A stretch of DNA of 64,000 nucleotides from Pirellulaceae bacterium (GTDB lineage Bacteria; Planctomycetota; Planctomycetia; Pirellulales; Pirellulaceae): the NCBI GenBank assembly GCA_023382975.1, contig JAHDXO010000006.1:104645-168644 (forward strand), in the 5' to 3' direction. The notes under the pieces are model-generated. The model was not told the origin of the DNA. It searched no databases and worked only from the letters and a program-made list of their open reading frames with translations. Positions 34,022 to 43,500 of this stretch are shown one piece after another (the stretch's first letter is position 1; every line of letters starts with the position of its first letter). The position numbers and the translations under genes are program-made.

Positions 34022-37000
34022 ATGCATCCCATCGAAGCTTTCATCCGCAATCCGATCAAGGTCGCCGTCGGCGTCTTGCTCGTCGCCCTGTTCGGCATCA
34101 TCTCGCTGCTGCGAATGCCGATGCAATTGACGCCGGAAGTGCAGATTCCGACGATCACCGTGCAGACCCGTTGGCCCGGCGCCAGCCCCAAGGAGATCGA
34201 ACAGGAGATCGTGCGGGAGCAGGAAGAGTTTCTACAGAGCGTCGAGGGCCTCACGAAGATGACTTCGGAGAGCCAGGATGCGGTGGCCACGATCACGCTG
34301 GAGTTCAAAGTCGGCACGAACATGGAAGAGGCGTTGTTGAAAGTCAACAGTCGCTTGCAGCAGGTCAGCGACTACCCGATCGACGCCAAACAGCCCGTGA
34401 TCAGCGCCTCGAGCGCCTCGGATCGTCCGATCGCCTGGTTCATCATGAGCGCCCGCATCCCGACGGCCGAAGACCTTCGTGAGTTCGTGGCCAAGCATCC
34501 CGAGCTGAGTGCCGAATTGGAACCGGTCCTGGCCGCGCAGAATCCGGGGCTGGCCGCGTTGCGTCTGCGGCGCGCGGCCGCGAAAGACGAACGATTGCGC
34601 GATCTGCTGCCCGAAGAGATCGACGTGACCAAACTCCGTAAGTTCGCCGAGGATTACATCGAAGCAGCTTTCGAACGCGTCGAAGGCGTCTCGAACTCGA
34701 ACGTCTTCGGCGGACAGGAGCCAGAGGTCCAAGTGATCGTTGATCCGCAGAAACTGGCGGCCCGCGGATTGACCATCGCTGACGTCCGTCGGGTTCTCAG
34801 CGAGCAGAACAAGGATACCTCGGGCGGCGATCTCTGGGAATCGAAACGGCGCTGGGTCGTCCGTACGTTGGGCCAGTTCCGTTCGCCGGAGCAGGTCGCG
34901 GAGCAAATCCTGGCGATTCACGACGGCACGCCCGTGCGGATCGGCGATGTGGCGACCGTTCGCGAGAGTTTCAAGAAGCCGGATGGCTTCGTGCGGCGCT
35001 TCGGCACGTCGAGCATCGCGGTGAATGTCCAGCGGGAAACGGGCGCCAATGTGCTGGACGTGATGAAAGGTCTGCAGGTTGTCAACCAGCGGTTGAACGA
35101 CGGGCTGCTGAAGGAAAAAGGGCTGAGCCTGACCCAAGTCTACGACGAAACCGAGTACATTCACTCAGCGGTCGGACTGGTGAGTCAGAACATCTTGGTG
35201 GGCGGCCTGCTGACCGTGGCGGTCCTGCTGCTGTTCCTGCGCAGCGGTCGATCGACCTTGGTGATCGGTCTGGCGATTCCGACCAGCATCGTCGGCACGT
35301 TCTTGATGCTGCACCTGATGGGACGATCGCTGAACGTCATCAGTCTGGCGGGACTCGCCTTTGCGGTCGGGATGCTGGTCGACAACGCCGTGGTGGTGCT
35401 GGAGAACATCTTTCGGCACTATCAGCGCGGCGATTCCACGTTCGCCGCTTCGCTGCGCGGAACCAAGGAGGTCTGGGGAGCCGTGGTCGCCTCGACGGTC
35501 ACTACGCTGGCCGTCTTCCTGCCGGTGCTATTCGTCCAGGAAGAGGCCGGACAGTTGTTTCGCGACATCGCCCTGGCCATCAGTTCGGCGGTCGGATTGT
35601 CGCTGATCGTCTCCGTCACGCTGATTCCGACGTCGGCCGCAAGACTGTTGCGCGAACACGGCCACGAAGTCCAGGATCACGAGCGGATGCTGCGGCGGTT
35701 GCGCGGGCCGCGGTGGCTCGATCCACTGGACCGCCTCGGTGGAATGTTCGTCCGCCATGTCGTCGCGCTCAACGCGGCGATCCTCCGCAGCACGCCGCGT
35801 CGAATTCTGGTCGTGGTGGTGTTGGTAGCGATTTCGGTCGCGGGCAGTTACCTGCTGTGGCCCAAGGTCGAATACTTACCCGCCGGAAACCGGAACCTGG
35901 TGTTCGGCATCGTGCTGCCTCCCCCGGGTTACAACCTCGACAACCTCATGCAGTTGGGCGAAACGGTCGAAGAAGAGTTGCGTCCATACTGGGATGTCGA
36001 CCCGGACAGCCCGGAAGCGAGGCAACTTCCGTTTCCGCCGATCGAAGATTTCTTCTACGTGGCCCGGGGACGGCAAGTGTTCGTCGGATTGCGTTCAGTC
36101 GATCCGTTGCGGGCCGGCGAGTTGGTGCCGCTGGCGTTTTCGATGCGTCAGAAATTGCCCGGCGCGATCGTCGTCGCGGCTCAATCCAGCTTGTTCGAAC
36201 AGGGCTTGACCGCCAACCGGGCGATCGACATCGAGATCACCGGCCCGGACCTCGAACGGTTGGTCGGCATCGGCGGGCGCATCCTGGGCCAACTGATGAA
36301 CCCGGAGGGTTCGCCGGTGCCCGGCGCCCAGGCGCGGCCCATCCCCAGTTTGGATCTATCCAGTCCCGAAGTGCATGTGATTCCCAAGTTGGTCCAGGCG
36401 ACCGATCTGGGGATTTCGACCACCGACCTCGGGTACACGGTCAGCGCCTTGATCGACGGCGCGTACGCCACCGACTACTACATCGGCGCGGACAAGATCG
36501 ATCTGGTGATCCTGGGCCGCGAGCAATACGCGGGCCATACGCAGGATCTGCAAGGTCTGCCGATCGCCACTTCCCAGGGTGTTGTCCCGATCGCCGCCGT
36601 GGCCGATGTGATCCTGGCCTCCGGTCCGGAGCAGATCAATCACCGCGAACGGCAGCGGACCATTACGATTCAAGTCTCGCCTCCGCCGGAGATTCCCTTG
36701 GAAACCGCCCTGGAGCGGATCCAGACGGAGATCCTCGAACCCATGCGGCAGGAAGGAGTGCTGAGCGGCGATGTGATCGTCAATCTCAGCGGCACGGCGG
36801 ACAAGTTGCAGCAGACATGGCAAGCCCTTCGCTGGAACGTGGTGCTCGCCCTGCTGATCACGTACCTGCTGATGGCGGCCCTGTTCGAATCGTGGGTCTA
36901 CCCGCTGGTGATCATCTTGAGTGTCCCGCTGGGTGCCGTCGGCGGCGTGCTGGGCTTGCAGGCGCTGAACCTGTACCTGTGGGCCCAGCCCTATCTGATG

Positions 37001-37492
37001 CTGCAGGCCAAGGCGCCGCCGCCACAAACGCTGGACGTGCTGACCATGCTCGGGTTCGTCATCTTGATCGGTACCGTCGTGAACAACGCGATCCTGATCG
37101 TTCACCAGTCACTGAACCACATGCGGGACGAGGGCTACTCGTCCGACGATGCCATCCTGGAGAGCGTCCGCACTCGCATCCGTCCGATCTTCATGACCAC
37201 GGCCACCACCGTCTTCGGCCTGCTGCCCCTGGTGCTGTTTCCCGGCGCCGGCAGCGAGTTGTACCGCGGATTGGGAAGCGTCGTGCTGGGCGGACTGTTG
37301 GTTTCCACCATCTTCACCTTGGTTCTGGTGCCGACGTTGTTCAGTCTGTTCATGGACCTGTTCGAACGCTTGGGCCCGGCCCCCGATCCGTTTGTGGACG
37401 ACGATCCCGGCAACGCAGATTGCCAGCCCGAACCCCGCAGCCCTGGCTGCCAGCCTGTGGCCCAGAACATCGCCGCCGCCGAACGACCTTAG
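34022..37492 (+). CDS. RND efflux permease (inner-membrane pump)
   Basis: A 1156-residue proton-driven RND pump with the usual two halves of six helices and two large periplasmic loops. MHPIEAFIRNPIKVAVGVLL is the first helix; TM4 carries AVGMLVDNAVVVLENIF. Its D-N pair replaces the D-D of AcrB-type drug pumps, so proton relay may differ. VILSVPLGAVGGVLGLQ and MLGFVILIGTVVNNAILIVH are typical second-half helices. The partner adaptor is just upstream; no outer-membrane channel is nearby. The C-terminal tail (CQPEPRSPGCQPVAQNIA) is encoded by a dispersed palindromic repeat and is probably not conserved. Substrate unknown. Confidence 0.92.
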   Translation: MHPIEAFIRNPIKVAVGVLLVALFGIISLLRMPMQLTPEVQIPTITVQTRWPGASPKEIEQEIVREQEEFLQSVEGLTKMTSESQDAVATITLEFKVGTNMEEALLKVNSRLQQVSDYPIDAKQPVISASSASDRPIAWFIMSARIPTAEDLREFVAKHPELSAELEPVLAAQNPGLAALRLRRAAAKDERLRDLLPEEIDVTKLRKFAEDYIEAAFERVEGVSNSNVFGGQEPEVQVIVDPQKLAARGLTIADVRRVLSEQNKDTSGGDLWESKRRWVVRTLGQFRSPEQVAEQILAIHDGTPVRIGDVATVRESFKKPDGFVRRFGTSSIAVNVQRETGANVLDVMKGLQVVNQRLNDGLLKEKGLSLTQVYDETEYIHSAVGLVSQNILVGGLLTVAVLLLFLRSGRSTLVIGLAIPTSIVGTFLMLHLMGRSLNVISLAGLAFAVGMLVDNAVVVLENIFRHYQRGDSTFAASLRGTKEVWGAVVASTVTTLAVFLPVLFVQEEAGQLFRDIALAISSAVGLSLIVSVTLIPTSAARLLREHGHEVQDHERMLRRLRGPRWLDPLDRLGGMFVRHVVALNAAILRSTPRRILVVVVLVAISVAGSYLLWPKVEYLPAGNRNLVFGIVLPPPGYNLDNLMQLGETVEEELRPYWDVDPDSPEARQLPFPPIEDFFYVARGRQVFVGLRSVDPLRAGELVPLAFSMRQKLPGAIVVAAQSSLFEQGLTANRAIDIEITGPDLERLVGIGGRILGQLMNPEGSPVPGAQARPIPSLDLSSPEVHVIPKLVQATDLGISTTDLGYTVSALIDGAYATDYYIGADKIDLVILGREQYAGHTQDLQGLPIATSQGVVPIAAVADVILASGPEQINHRERQRTITIQVSPPPEIPLETALERIQTEILEPMRQEGVLSGDVIVNLSGTADKLQQTWQALRWNVVLALLITYLLMAALFESWVYPLVIILSVPLGAVGGVLGLQALNLYLWAQPYLMLQAKAPPPQTLDVLTMLGFVILIGTVVNNAILIVHQSLNHMRDEGYSSDDAILESVRTRIRPIFMTTATTVFGLLPLVLFPGAGSELYRGLGSVVLGGLLVSTIFTLVLVPTLFSLFMDLFERLGPAPDPFVDDDPGNADCQPEPRSPGCQPVAQNIAAAERP
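37439..37460. repeat. CACAGGCTG-family palindrome inside a coding C-terminus
   Basis: Contains GGCTG-C-CAGCC (37445-37455) and TGTGG. It is translated as part of the RND permease tail. About 90 bp downstream lies a second copy, and both are followed by similar ATCGCCG(c/t)CGCCGA sequence, indicating a local duplication. Confidence 0.65.
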
Positions 37493-37531
37493 CCCGCCGC
37501 CCGCGCAGCCCCGGCTGCCTTGCCTCCGTAG

Positions 37532-37550
37532 CACAGGCTGCCAGCCTGTG
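37532..37550. repeat. Perfect CACAGGCTG-C-CAGCCTGTG palindrome
   Basis: A perfect 9-bp inverted repeat with a 1-nt centre between the RND and EamA genes, the same core as at 10662-10680. Confidence 0.85.
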
Positions 37551-37584
37551 GTCAAATTCATCGCCGTCGCCGAGCACACCGAAC

Positions 37585-38547
37585 TTGAGCCAACCAACCT
37601 CACTTGCCCACGACGCCGCACAACCGAGCGTGCTGCTGATCAGCACGACTTGCGGCCTGCTGTCGGCCATCGGCTACACCGGCGCCAACGGATTCCTGCG
37701 CGCGGTGGCACACTGCGACCCCGTATGGGTCTCGGCGGTGAAGGCGTTTCCGAACATCTTGCTGGTTGGTCCCTGGTTGCTGGCCTTGCATTTCCGCGGA
37801 CTCCCGGTCCTTCCCGCTCGCAGCGTGCTCGTCAAGATCGCACTTGCGGGCTTGGTGGGCCAAGTGTTCGGCAACGTCCTGTTTCAGTGGTCGTTGGGTG
37901 TGATCGGACTCGCGTTGGCGGTCCCGCTGTGTCTGGGCACGATCATCCTGGGCGGCGCCCTGTTGGGCCGGATCGTCCTGAACGAGCCCCTGACGGTGCG
38001 AACCTTGTTCAGCGTAGGCCTGTTGATCGGCGCGATCAGCGTGTTGTCGCTCGGCGCCGGCGAAGCCCAGCAGTCGGTCGCTGCCACGTTGGGCAACGTG
38101 TCCCCAGCGGATTCCTGGTGGCGGTTGGCCGCCGGCGTCGCCGCCGCCACATTTTCCGGTTTGGCGTATGCAGTATTGGGCGTCGTCATTCGATACGGTG
38201 TCTCGGGCCGAGCGTCCCTGGCGGCGACCATCTTCATCGTGGGACTGGCGGGCGCGATCAGCCTTGGCAGCCTCACGCTGTGGAAGATCGGCTGGGAAGG
38301 CGTGATGGCGACCCGCTCGGACGACTTGGTCATGATGCTGCTGGCCGGCTTGCTGAACACCGCCGCGTTCTTCGCCTTGACCAAGGCGTTTCAACTGGCG
38401 AGTATCGTGTACGTCAACGCCTTGAATGCTACCCAGGCGACCATGTCCGCCATCGTGGGCGTGCTGCTGTTTCAGGAAGCGTTTTCGCCGGAACTCGTGC
38501 TGGGCGTCGTTCTGACCATCGCGGGTCTGGTGCTCATGAAACGGTAA
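37585..38547 (+). CDS. EamA/DMT-superfamily transporter
   Basis: About 320 residues and about ten hydrophobic helices, arranged as two EamA repeats: ISTTCGLLSAIGYTGANGFL, AVKAFPNILLVGPWLLALHF, LVKIALAGLVGQVFGNVLF, and in the second half AATFSGLAYAVLGVVIRYG and ATMSAIVGVLLFQEAFSPEL. The family exports metabolites such as amino acids or nucleosides. There is no in-frame ATG near the start: TTG at 37585 or GTG at 37630 are candidates, with weak ribosome sites, so the start is uncertain. A palindromic repeat lies just upstream. It converges on the M28/PDZ peptidase gene. Confidence 0.8.
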   Translation: MSQPTSLAHDAAQPSVLLISTTCGLLSAIGYTGANGFLRAVAHCDPVWVSAVKAFPNILLVGPWLLALHFRGLPVLPARSVLVKIALAGLVGQVFGNVLFQWSLGVIGLALAVPLCLGTIILGGALLGRIVLNEPLTVRTLFSVGLLIGAISVLSLGAGEAQQSVAATLGNVSPADSWWRLAAGVAAATFSGLAYAVLGVVIRYGVSGRASLAATIFIVGLAGAISLGSLTLWKIGWEGVMATRSDDLVMMLLAGLLNTAAFFALTKAFQLASIVYVNALNATQATMSAIVGVLLFQEAFSPELVLGVVLTIAGLVLMKR

Positions 38548-38561
38548 GGACCGTCCTTCGT

Positions 38562-40097
38562 CTACATCTGCGGCGAGGGCAGGTCGATGGTTACGGTCTT
38601 TAGACGGCCCTGTCGTTCGACCAGCAGTTCCATCGGACCGGTCCAGCCGTTGACCGTGTCGCGAAACTCGTCGCCGTTGGCAAAGCCGTAGCCGCCCACT
38701 TGGTAGACTCGGTCGGCGACCTGCAAGCCTGCCAGTCCGGCAGCCGAATTCGCGACGACTTCGCACAATACCACGGTACCGGGTTCCGCGCCGTCCTCGC
38801 GCCACGAGATCCCCAGCCGCAGCGGCTTGCCGTCCAGTGGAACCGCCAGTTCGACCGTTTCCAACTGGCCTTCGTTTTCGCGTCGTACCACGACGGTCGC
38901 GGGCGATTCCGTTCGCACCACCTGGGCCAGCAGCGATTCGATCGTGGACATCGGCTGGCCGGCAAAACTCAACAACACGTCCCCGGGTTTCAAGCCAGCA
39001 CGATCCGCCGGCAGACCGGGATACACGTGACTCAGCACGATCTCCCGCGACTCCGAACCGTTGGTTGCCAGTGTCACGCCAAGTCGCGGAGGACGAGGTG
39101 GTGCAGGACGCTCCAACTCGACCAAATGCTCGGGCCTTTCCGATCGAGCGGACGGGCGAAACGCCGGAAGATCGTCTTGATTGGCCAACTCGTGAGTGAT
39201 GGCGAACAGTAACCGAGCCACCGACTGGCTGCCGTCGTGGTTGATCCGGTGCGCGTCATCGATCGGTCGGTGATAGAACTCGTTCAGTCCCGTGTGGAGC
39301 ATCAGCACCGGGATTTCACGGTCGAAGAACGAGTAATGGTCGCTGTTCGCCTTCAGCTCCCAGGTGAAATCCAGGGTCAAATCGGTCGAGGTATTGCACT
39401 GGCTGACCAAGCGGCGGAGCCCCCGGCTGCTTCGCGTCCCGTAGATCGTCACCTGGTTGCCGCGCAAGTGGCCGATCATGTCGGCATTGATCTTCATAAC
39501 CACGCGATCGATCGGGACCGTCGGTTCGGCGGCCCAGTGTTTCGAGCCCCACAGCCCCTGCTCCTCGCCGTCCCAGAACGCGAACAGAACCGATCGGCGG
39601 GGAGGTTGCCCCAACGCAAGAAAGCCCTCGATCACTTCCAGAACCCCGGCCACGCCGCTGGCGTTGTCGTCGGCCCCGTTGTGAATGTAGCCAATCGGCC
39701 CGAGGCTGTTCTTTCGGCTCCCGTATCCCACGTGATCGTAATGGGCGCCGACGACGATCGTCTCGTGCTTTCGATCGGGATCGGTCCCTTCGAGCATCCC
39801 CAGGATGTTTCGGCAGTTGCCGCGAAATTGCTGATAGTAAGAACCGCGTTCTCCGGCCGGCTTCAGTCCGTAGCGTTCCAATTGCTGGGCCAAGTAGTGC
39901 CCGGCCGCATGCCCGCCACGGGTTCCCGCCTCGCGGCCCTCGAACGAATCGTCGGCAAGAGTGTCAATGTGGATCTTGATATCCGAAGAATTGATCGCGT
40001 CGAACGCTGTCGTCAATTCATTGGCGATTGCCAGCTCTGCAAAGCAGATCAGGCCTAGGAATGTTACCCCCAAATGTGCATGCCCGGCTAGTCGCAT
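38562..40097 (-). CDS. Exported M28 peptidase with two PDZ domains
   Basis: A 511-residue exported aminopeptidase-like enzyme with a signal peptide (LGVTFLGLICFAELAIA). The M28 core has IVVGAHYDHVGYG (about 114-126), GADDNASGVAGVLEV (141-155), WDGEEQGLWGS (175-185) and KINADMIGHL, plus a distal histidine in EFYHRPIDDAHRI; together these give the two-zinc site. Two PDZ domains follow (about 335-415 and 425-505), each with a PADRAGLKPGDVLLSF- or AAGLAGLQVADRVYQV-like loop. The ATG at 40097 has GGAGG 7 nt upstream. PDZ domains may recruit C-terminal peptides of substrates. It is unrelated in order to the M28 gene at the window start. Confidence 0.92.
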   Translation of the reverse strand: MRLAGHAHLGVTFLGLICFAELAIANELTTAFDAINSSDIKIHIDTLADDSFEGREAGTRGGHAAGHYLAQQLERYGLKPAGERGSYYQQFRGNCRNILGMLEGTDPDRKHETIVVGAHYDHVGYGSRKNSLGPIGYIHNGADDNASGVAGVLEVIEGFLALGQPPRRSVLFAFWDGEEQGLWGSKHWAAEPTVPIDRVVMKINADMIGHLRGNQVTIYGTRSSRGLRRLVSQCNTSTDLTLDFTWELKANSDHYSFFDREIPVLMLHTGLNEFYHRPIDDAHRINHDGSQSVARLLFAITHELANQDDLPAFRPSARSERPEHLVELERPAPPRPPRLGVTLATNGSESREIVLSHVYPGLPADRAGLKPGDVLLSFAGQPMSTIESLLAQVVRTESPATVVVRRENEGQLETVELAVPLDGKPLRLGISWREDGAEPGTVVLCEVVANSAAGLAGLQVADRVYQVGGYGFANGDEFRDTVNGWTGPMELLVERQGRLKTVTIDLPSPQM

Positions 40098-40182
40098 TGC
40101 GGTGCCTCCAAAATGAGCGATTACCAGAATATGCCATGTGGCTAGAAGAAAGCGATGAAAAACAGCAATATCTGAAGACGGG

Positions 40183-40211
40183 TTGCAAACCCTGTTGGAA
40201 TCAGGCACAAT
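40183..40211 (+). promoter_or_regulatory. Possible promoter of tRNA-Ser
   Basis: TTGCAA (40183-40188), 17-nt spacer, CACAAT (40206-40211), about 58 nt upstream of the tRNA. Each box matches four of six consensus bases, so this is weak support. Confidence 0.3.
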
Positions 40212-40269
40212 TTTGCAACGATCCGCTTGGGTATCGTGTCGATAAGAATACCCGCGGCGAGTCCACCCC

Positions 40270-40358
40270 GGAGAGGTGGCTGAGTGGTCGAAAGCGCCGG
40301 TTTGCTAAATCGGTGTAGGGTTTACGCCCTACCGCAGGTTCGAATCCTGTCCTCTCCG
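40270..40358 (+). tRNA. tRNA-Ser (anticodon GCU)
   Basis: An 89-nt class II tRNA. Acceptor GGAGAGG pairs with CCTCTCC; the D arm region is TGGCTGAGTGGTCGAAAGC; anticodon loop TTTGCTAAA gives GCU for AGC/AGU codons; a long variable arm GTAGGG...CCCTAC is present; the T arm is CAGGTTCGAATCCTG. CCA is not encoded at the 3' end. Confidence 0.97.
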
Positions 40359-40534
40359 CTCCCGCCCGCTGGCCGTGGTTCCATGTGTTGGGGCCACGGT
40401 CAGTTGCGTTTCTTGGCGCCGATTCGCCGACGGATGCATGGCTGCTCGATCACCGAGACCTTGCCGATCTTCGCGGACGCTGGTTCGTCGTGGCCGCGAT
40501 CTGCTCGGCTTCTCCTGCGGCAATGTTCTCCGTC

Positions 40535-43500
40535 CTACGTGTTCAGGTACGTGATAATGTCGAGGACGTCGGCGGGGGTGGCGCGGCCGTCGCCGTTGAC
40601 GTCCCAGTAGGGCGGGGGCGGCTGATCGGCCTCGGCCGACAAGGTCCGAGATCCGTTGCGGTTCAGTTCGTTGATCAACGTCAGCACGTCCAACGGCTGA
40701 ATGAATCCATTGTCGTCGACGTCGTGACGGCGTCGGGGATTCTGCCAGGGGCGTTCGGAGAGGTTCGGGACGAAGCGGGCCTCGCGAGTGACCGCATTGA
40801 CTTGCACAGTGCCCAAGTCGGTGCTCCGCCAATACAGTGGACTCGCCGACACCACATCACCGGCAAAAGTCGCGCCGGGATCGATCGCGGGGCGAGGACG
40901 CCAGGGCGACAAGCTGGTATCTGCGGCATAGCCGGGTTCTCCCCAGCCGATGGCTTCGTAACCGTAGAGCAGCGCGGAGTACCAGGCGTAGGCGAAACGC
41001 TGCGCATCGAAACTCTCCGCCGCGCCGTCGGTGGTCACGGCCAGGATGCCGAAGCCGACCGATGTTCGATAAGCTTCAAGGCTCGCCGACTTGGTATGCC
41101 AATCCGTCTCGCTGACATCCGTACCACCGACGATTTGAAAGCCTTCGTAGAAGTAGTAGTCAGCCGCCGTCATCCGACTGGGCTCGCCAAGTGGGTTGTG
41201 CGCTGCATCGGGGTGATCGCCAAAGATTTGATCGAGCGAGTCGCCGCTGGCGATCACGACCAGTCCCCAGCGATGCGCGCACACGATCGCTTCGCTTTGC
41301 CTTGATCGGGATGTCCCCGAATCGTAACCGAATCCGTCGAGTAGCACGCCGGACACGCCGATTGCTTGCCACTGCGCGATTTGGTCACAGACGGTTTCGA
41401 TTGGCAAGTTCTGTGTGTCGATGCCCAGATCGACGGATCCGTAGAACGCCGTCTCCGAAGCCGTGGGATGATTGACGATCGCCACGGTGCTGGTGCGATG
41501 CGGATGATCGTCGGCTTGATAGCCGCTTCCAAACATCACGTGATCGTAAGCGGCGAACTCGACCGCCGCTTGGCCAACGTCGGCCGCTGTGTTGATCGCG
41601 ATCGGTAGACCGTGGTAGACCAACAGATCGCGAGGCCGCAGACTGGCCGACTTGGCGACAACCTCGATGGACACAGTGCCGACGGCGCTGCCGCCACGCC
41701 CGTCGCTCGCTACGTAGGTCAGTTGATCGACTCCGGTGAAACCGCCGGACGCCAGGTAGCTCCAAACGCCGTCGCCGAGATCCTGCAGCGTTCCGTGGGC
41801 CGGAGAAGTCACCGCGGTGACCGTCAGCGGATCGTGGTCCGGATCGAGATCGTTGGCCAATAACTGCAAATCGCCGATCAACAGCAAGCGGTCCGTGGCA
41901 GTTCGCAGAAAGTCGTCGCTGGCGACCGGCGGCGAGTTGGGTGCCTGCACGCCGACATGGACGGTGATCGAGCCCAGGGCCGTCGCGCCGATCGCGTCGG
42001 TGACCTGATAGGTGAAGCTGTCCGTGCCGCGGAATCCGGCGGCGGGAGTGTAGCGGATCAGGTCGCGGAGCGGCGCACCGGGCGTTCCAGCAGCCAGGAG
42101 TTCGACCGAACCGGCACTGGGACGCCCGTGCAACGCCAAGTGGAGCGAGCCGCCGTTGGGACTGCTGTCGTTGCTGGTCGCATCGACGTCCACACTGGCG
42201 CCGAAATCGCTGAACAACTCGTCGCTTCCGACGTGGATCGGATCGGCCAGCGCGTAGAAACTCGCCTGCACATCGACGCCCGCGGCATTCTGACGTTCGG
42301 GATTGACGATCACCAACGAAGTCGGGTTTCCCAGCACCGCGACGTCCGGACCTGCGAAATAATCGGTTCGAACGCCCGAGGTACGAAACTCGGCCGTCAG
42401 GGCCTCGCCTTCCACGTTGAAGATCCGGTGGGCGTTGTTTCCGTCGGATGGCCCGATGGTGTTCTCCCAGCCGTCTCGCCAACTGACCACGCGGCGACCT
42501 TGGCCGTCGATGGCGATCGCCGGCGCGGATTGATCCTTGGACGTGGTTTCGTTGGCTTGCACTTCGTCGCTGATCGGCGTTCCGCCGCGGTAGAAGCTCC
42601 GCAGGAACACTCCGTCGCCCTCGCCGTCCTGGCCGCCGCTTGACCAGACCACTGTGAAATCGTTCGATGCGTCGCTTGCCACGCGCGGCCCTCGTTGATC
42701 GCCGGCGGTCGTGGTGTTGACGGAAAGCGGACCACCGTCCGCAATCCCATCCGCTGTGTAGAGTTGGGCGTAGACTCCCAGGCCGGACGTGTCGAGTCCG
42801 CCTTCTTCCCCCGAGTCGTTGTCCCACACCAGGACGAACCCGCCGTCTGGGAACGTGGTCACGTCGACGTTCGAGAAGTGACGGCCGCCCGGCGCACTCC
42901 GCTCGGCGGCATCGCGAGGCGTTCCGTCGGCAGCGAAGCGGCGGAAACTGACGTTCCGGTTGAGCACCGCCGAGGACCAGGCGACGACAAAGTCGCCAGT
43001 CGCCGGATCGACGGCAATCGCCGGCTTCTCTTGGTTTGCAAACGTGTACGTGTTTACTTGGAGCGTCGAACCGACTGGCGTGCCGTTCCAGGCAAATCGT
43101 CGGGCGTAGATTTCGTCGCCGTCCGTACTCGCGGATTCGCGGCCTTGCCAGACGACCACGAAATCGCCGTCTGCGGTCATGGCGACATCGGGATTCTTCG
43201 GTTCGCCCACCGCCGATGCGCTGACGAGCAGGGGGGTGCCGACGCGCGTGCCATCGCTCAGCAGTCGTTGGGCATAGATGCCGGAGCCACTGCCGTCTGG
43301 CGTTAGGCTCTCCCAGGCCACCACCAAGCGATCGTTTCCATCCGAAGCAACGGTCGGATTGCGCTGATCGCCGTCGGTCGAAGTGTTGACCACGGCGTCC
43401 AGATTCGGCTGAGGAACGGACTGGACCGCTCGTGGGCCGACCCGTACCAGCACGGTCCGTTCGGCTGATCCGCCTTTCGTATCCGACACAGCGAAGCGAA

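Noticed and set aside
35713-37492. Upstream part of the long frame that ends in the EamA gene, overlapping the RND permease
   Set aside because: The permease motifs lie in another frame; only the EamA part (from about 37585) reads as a conserved protein.
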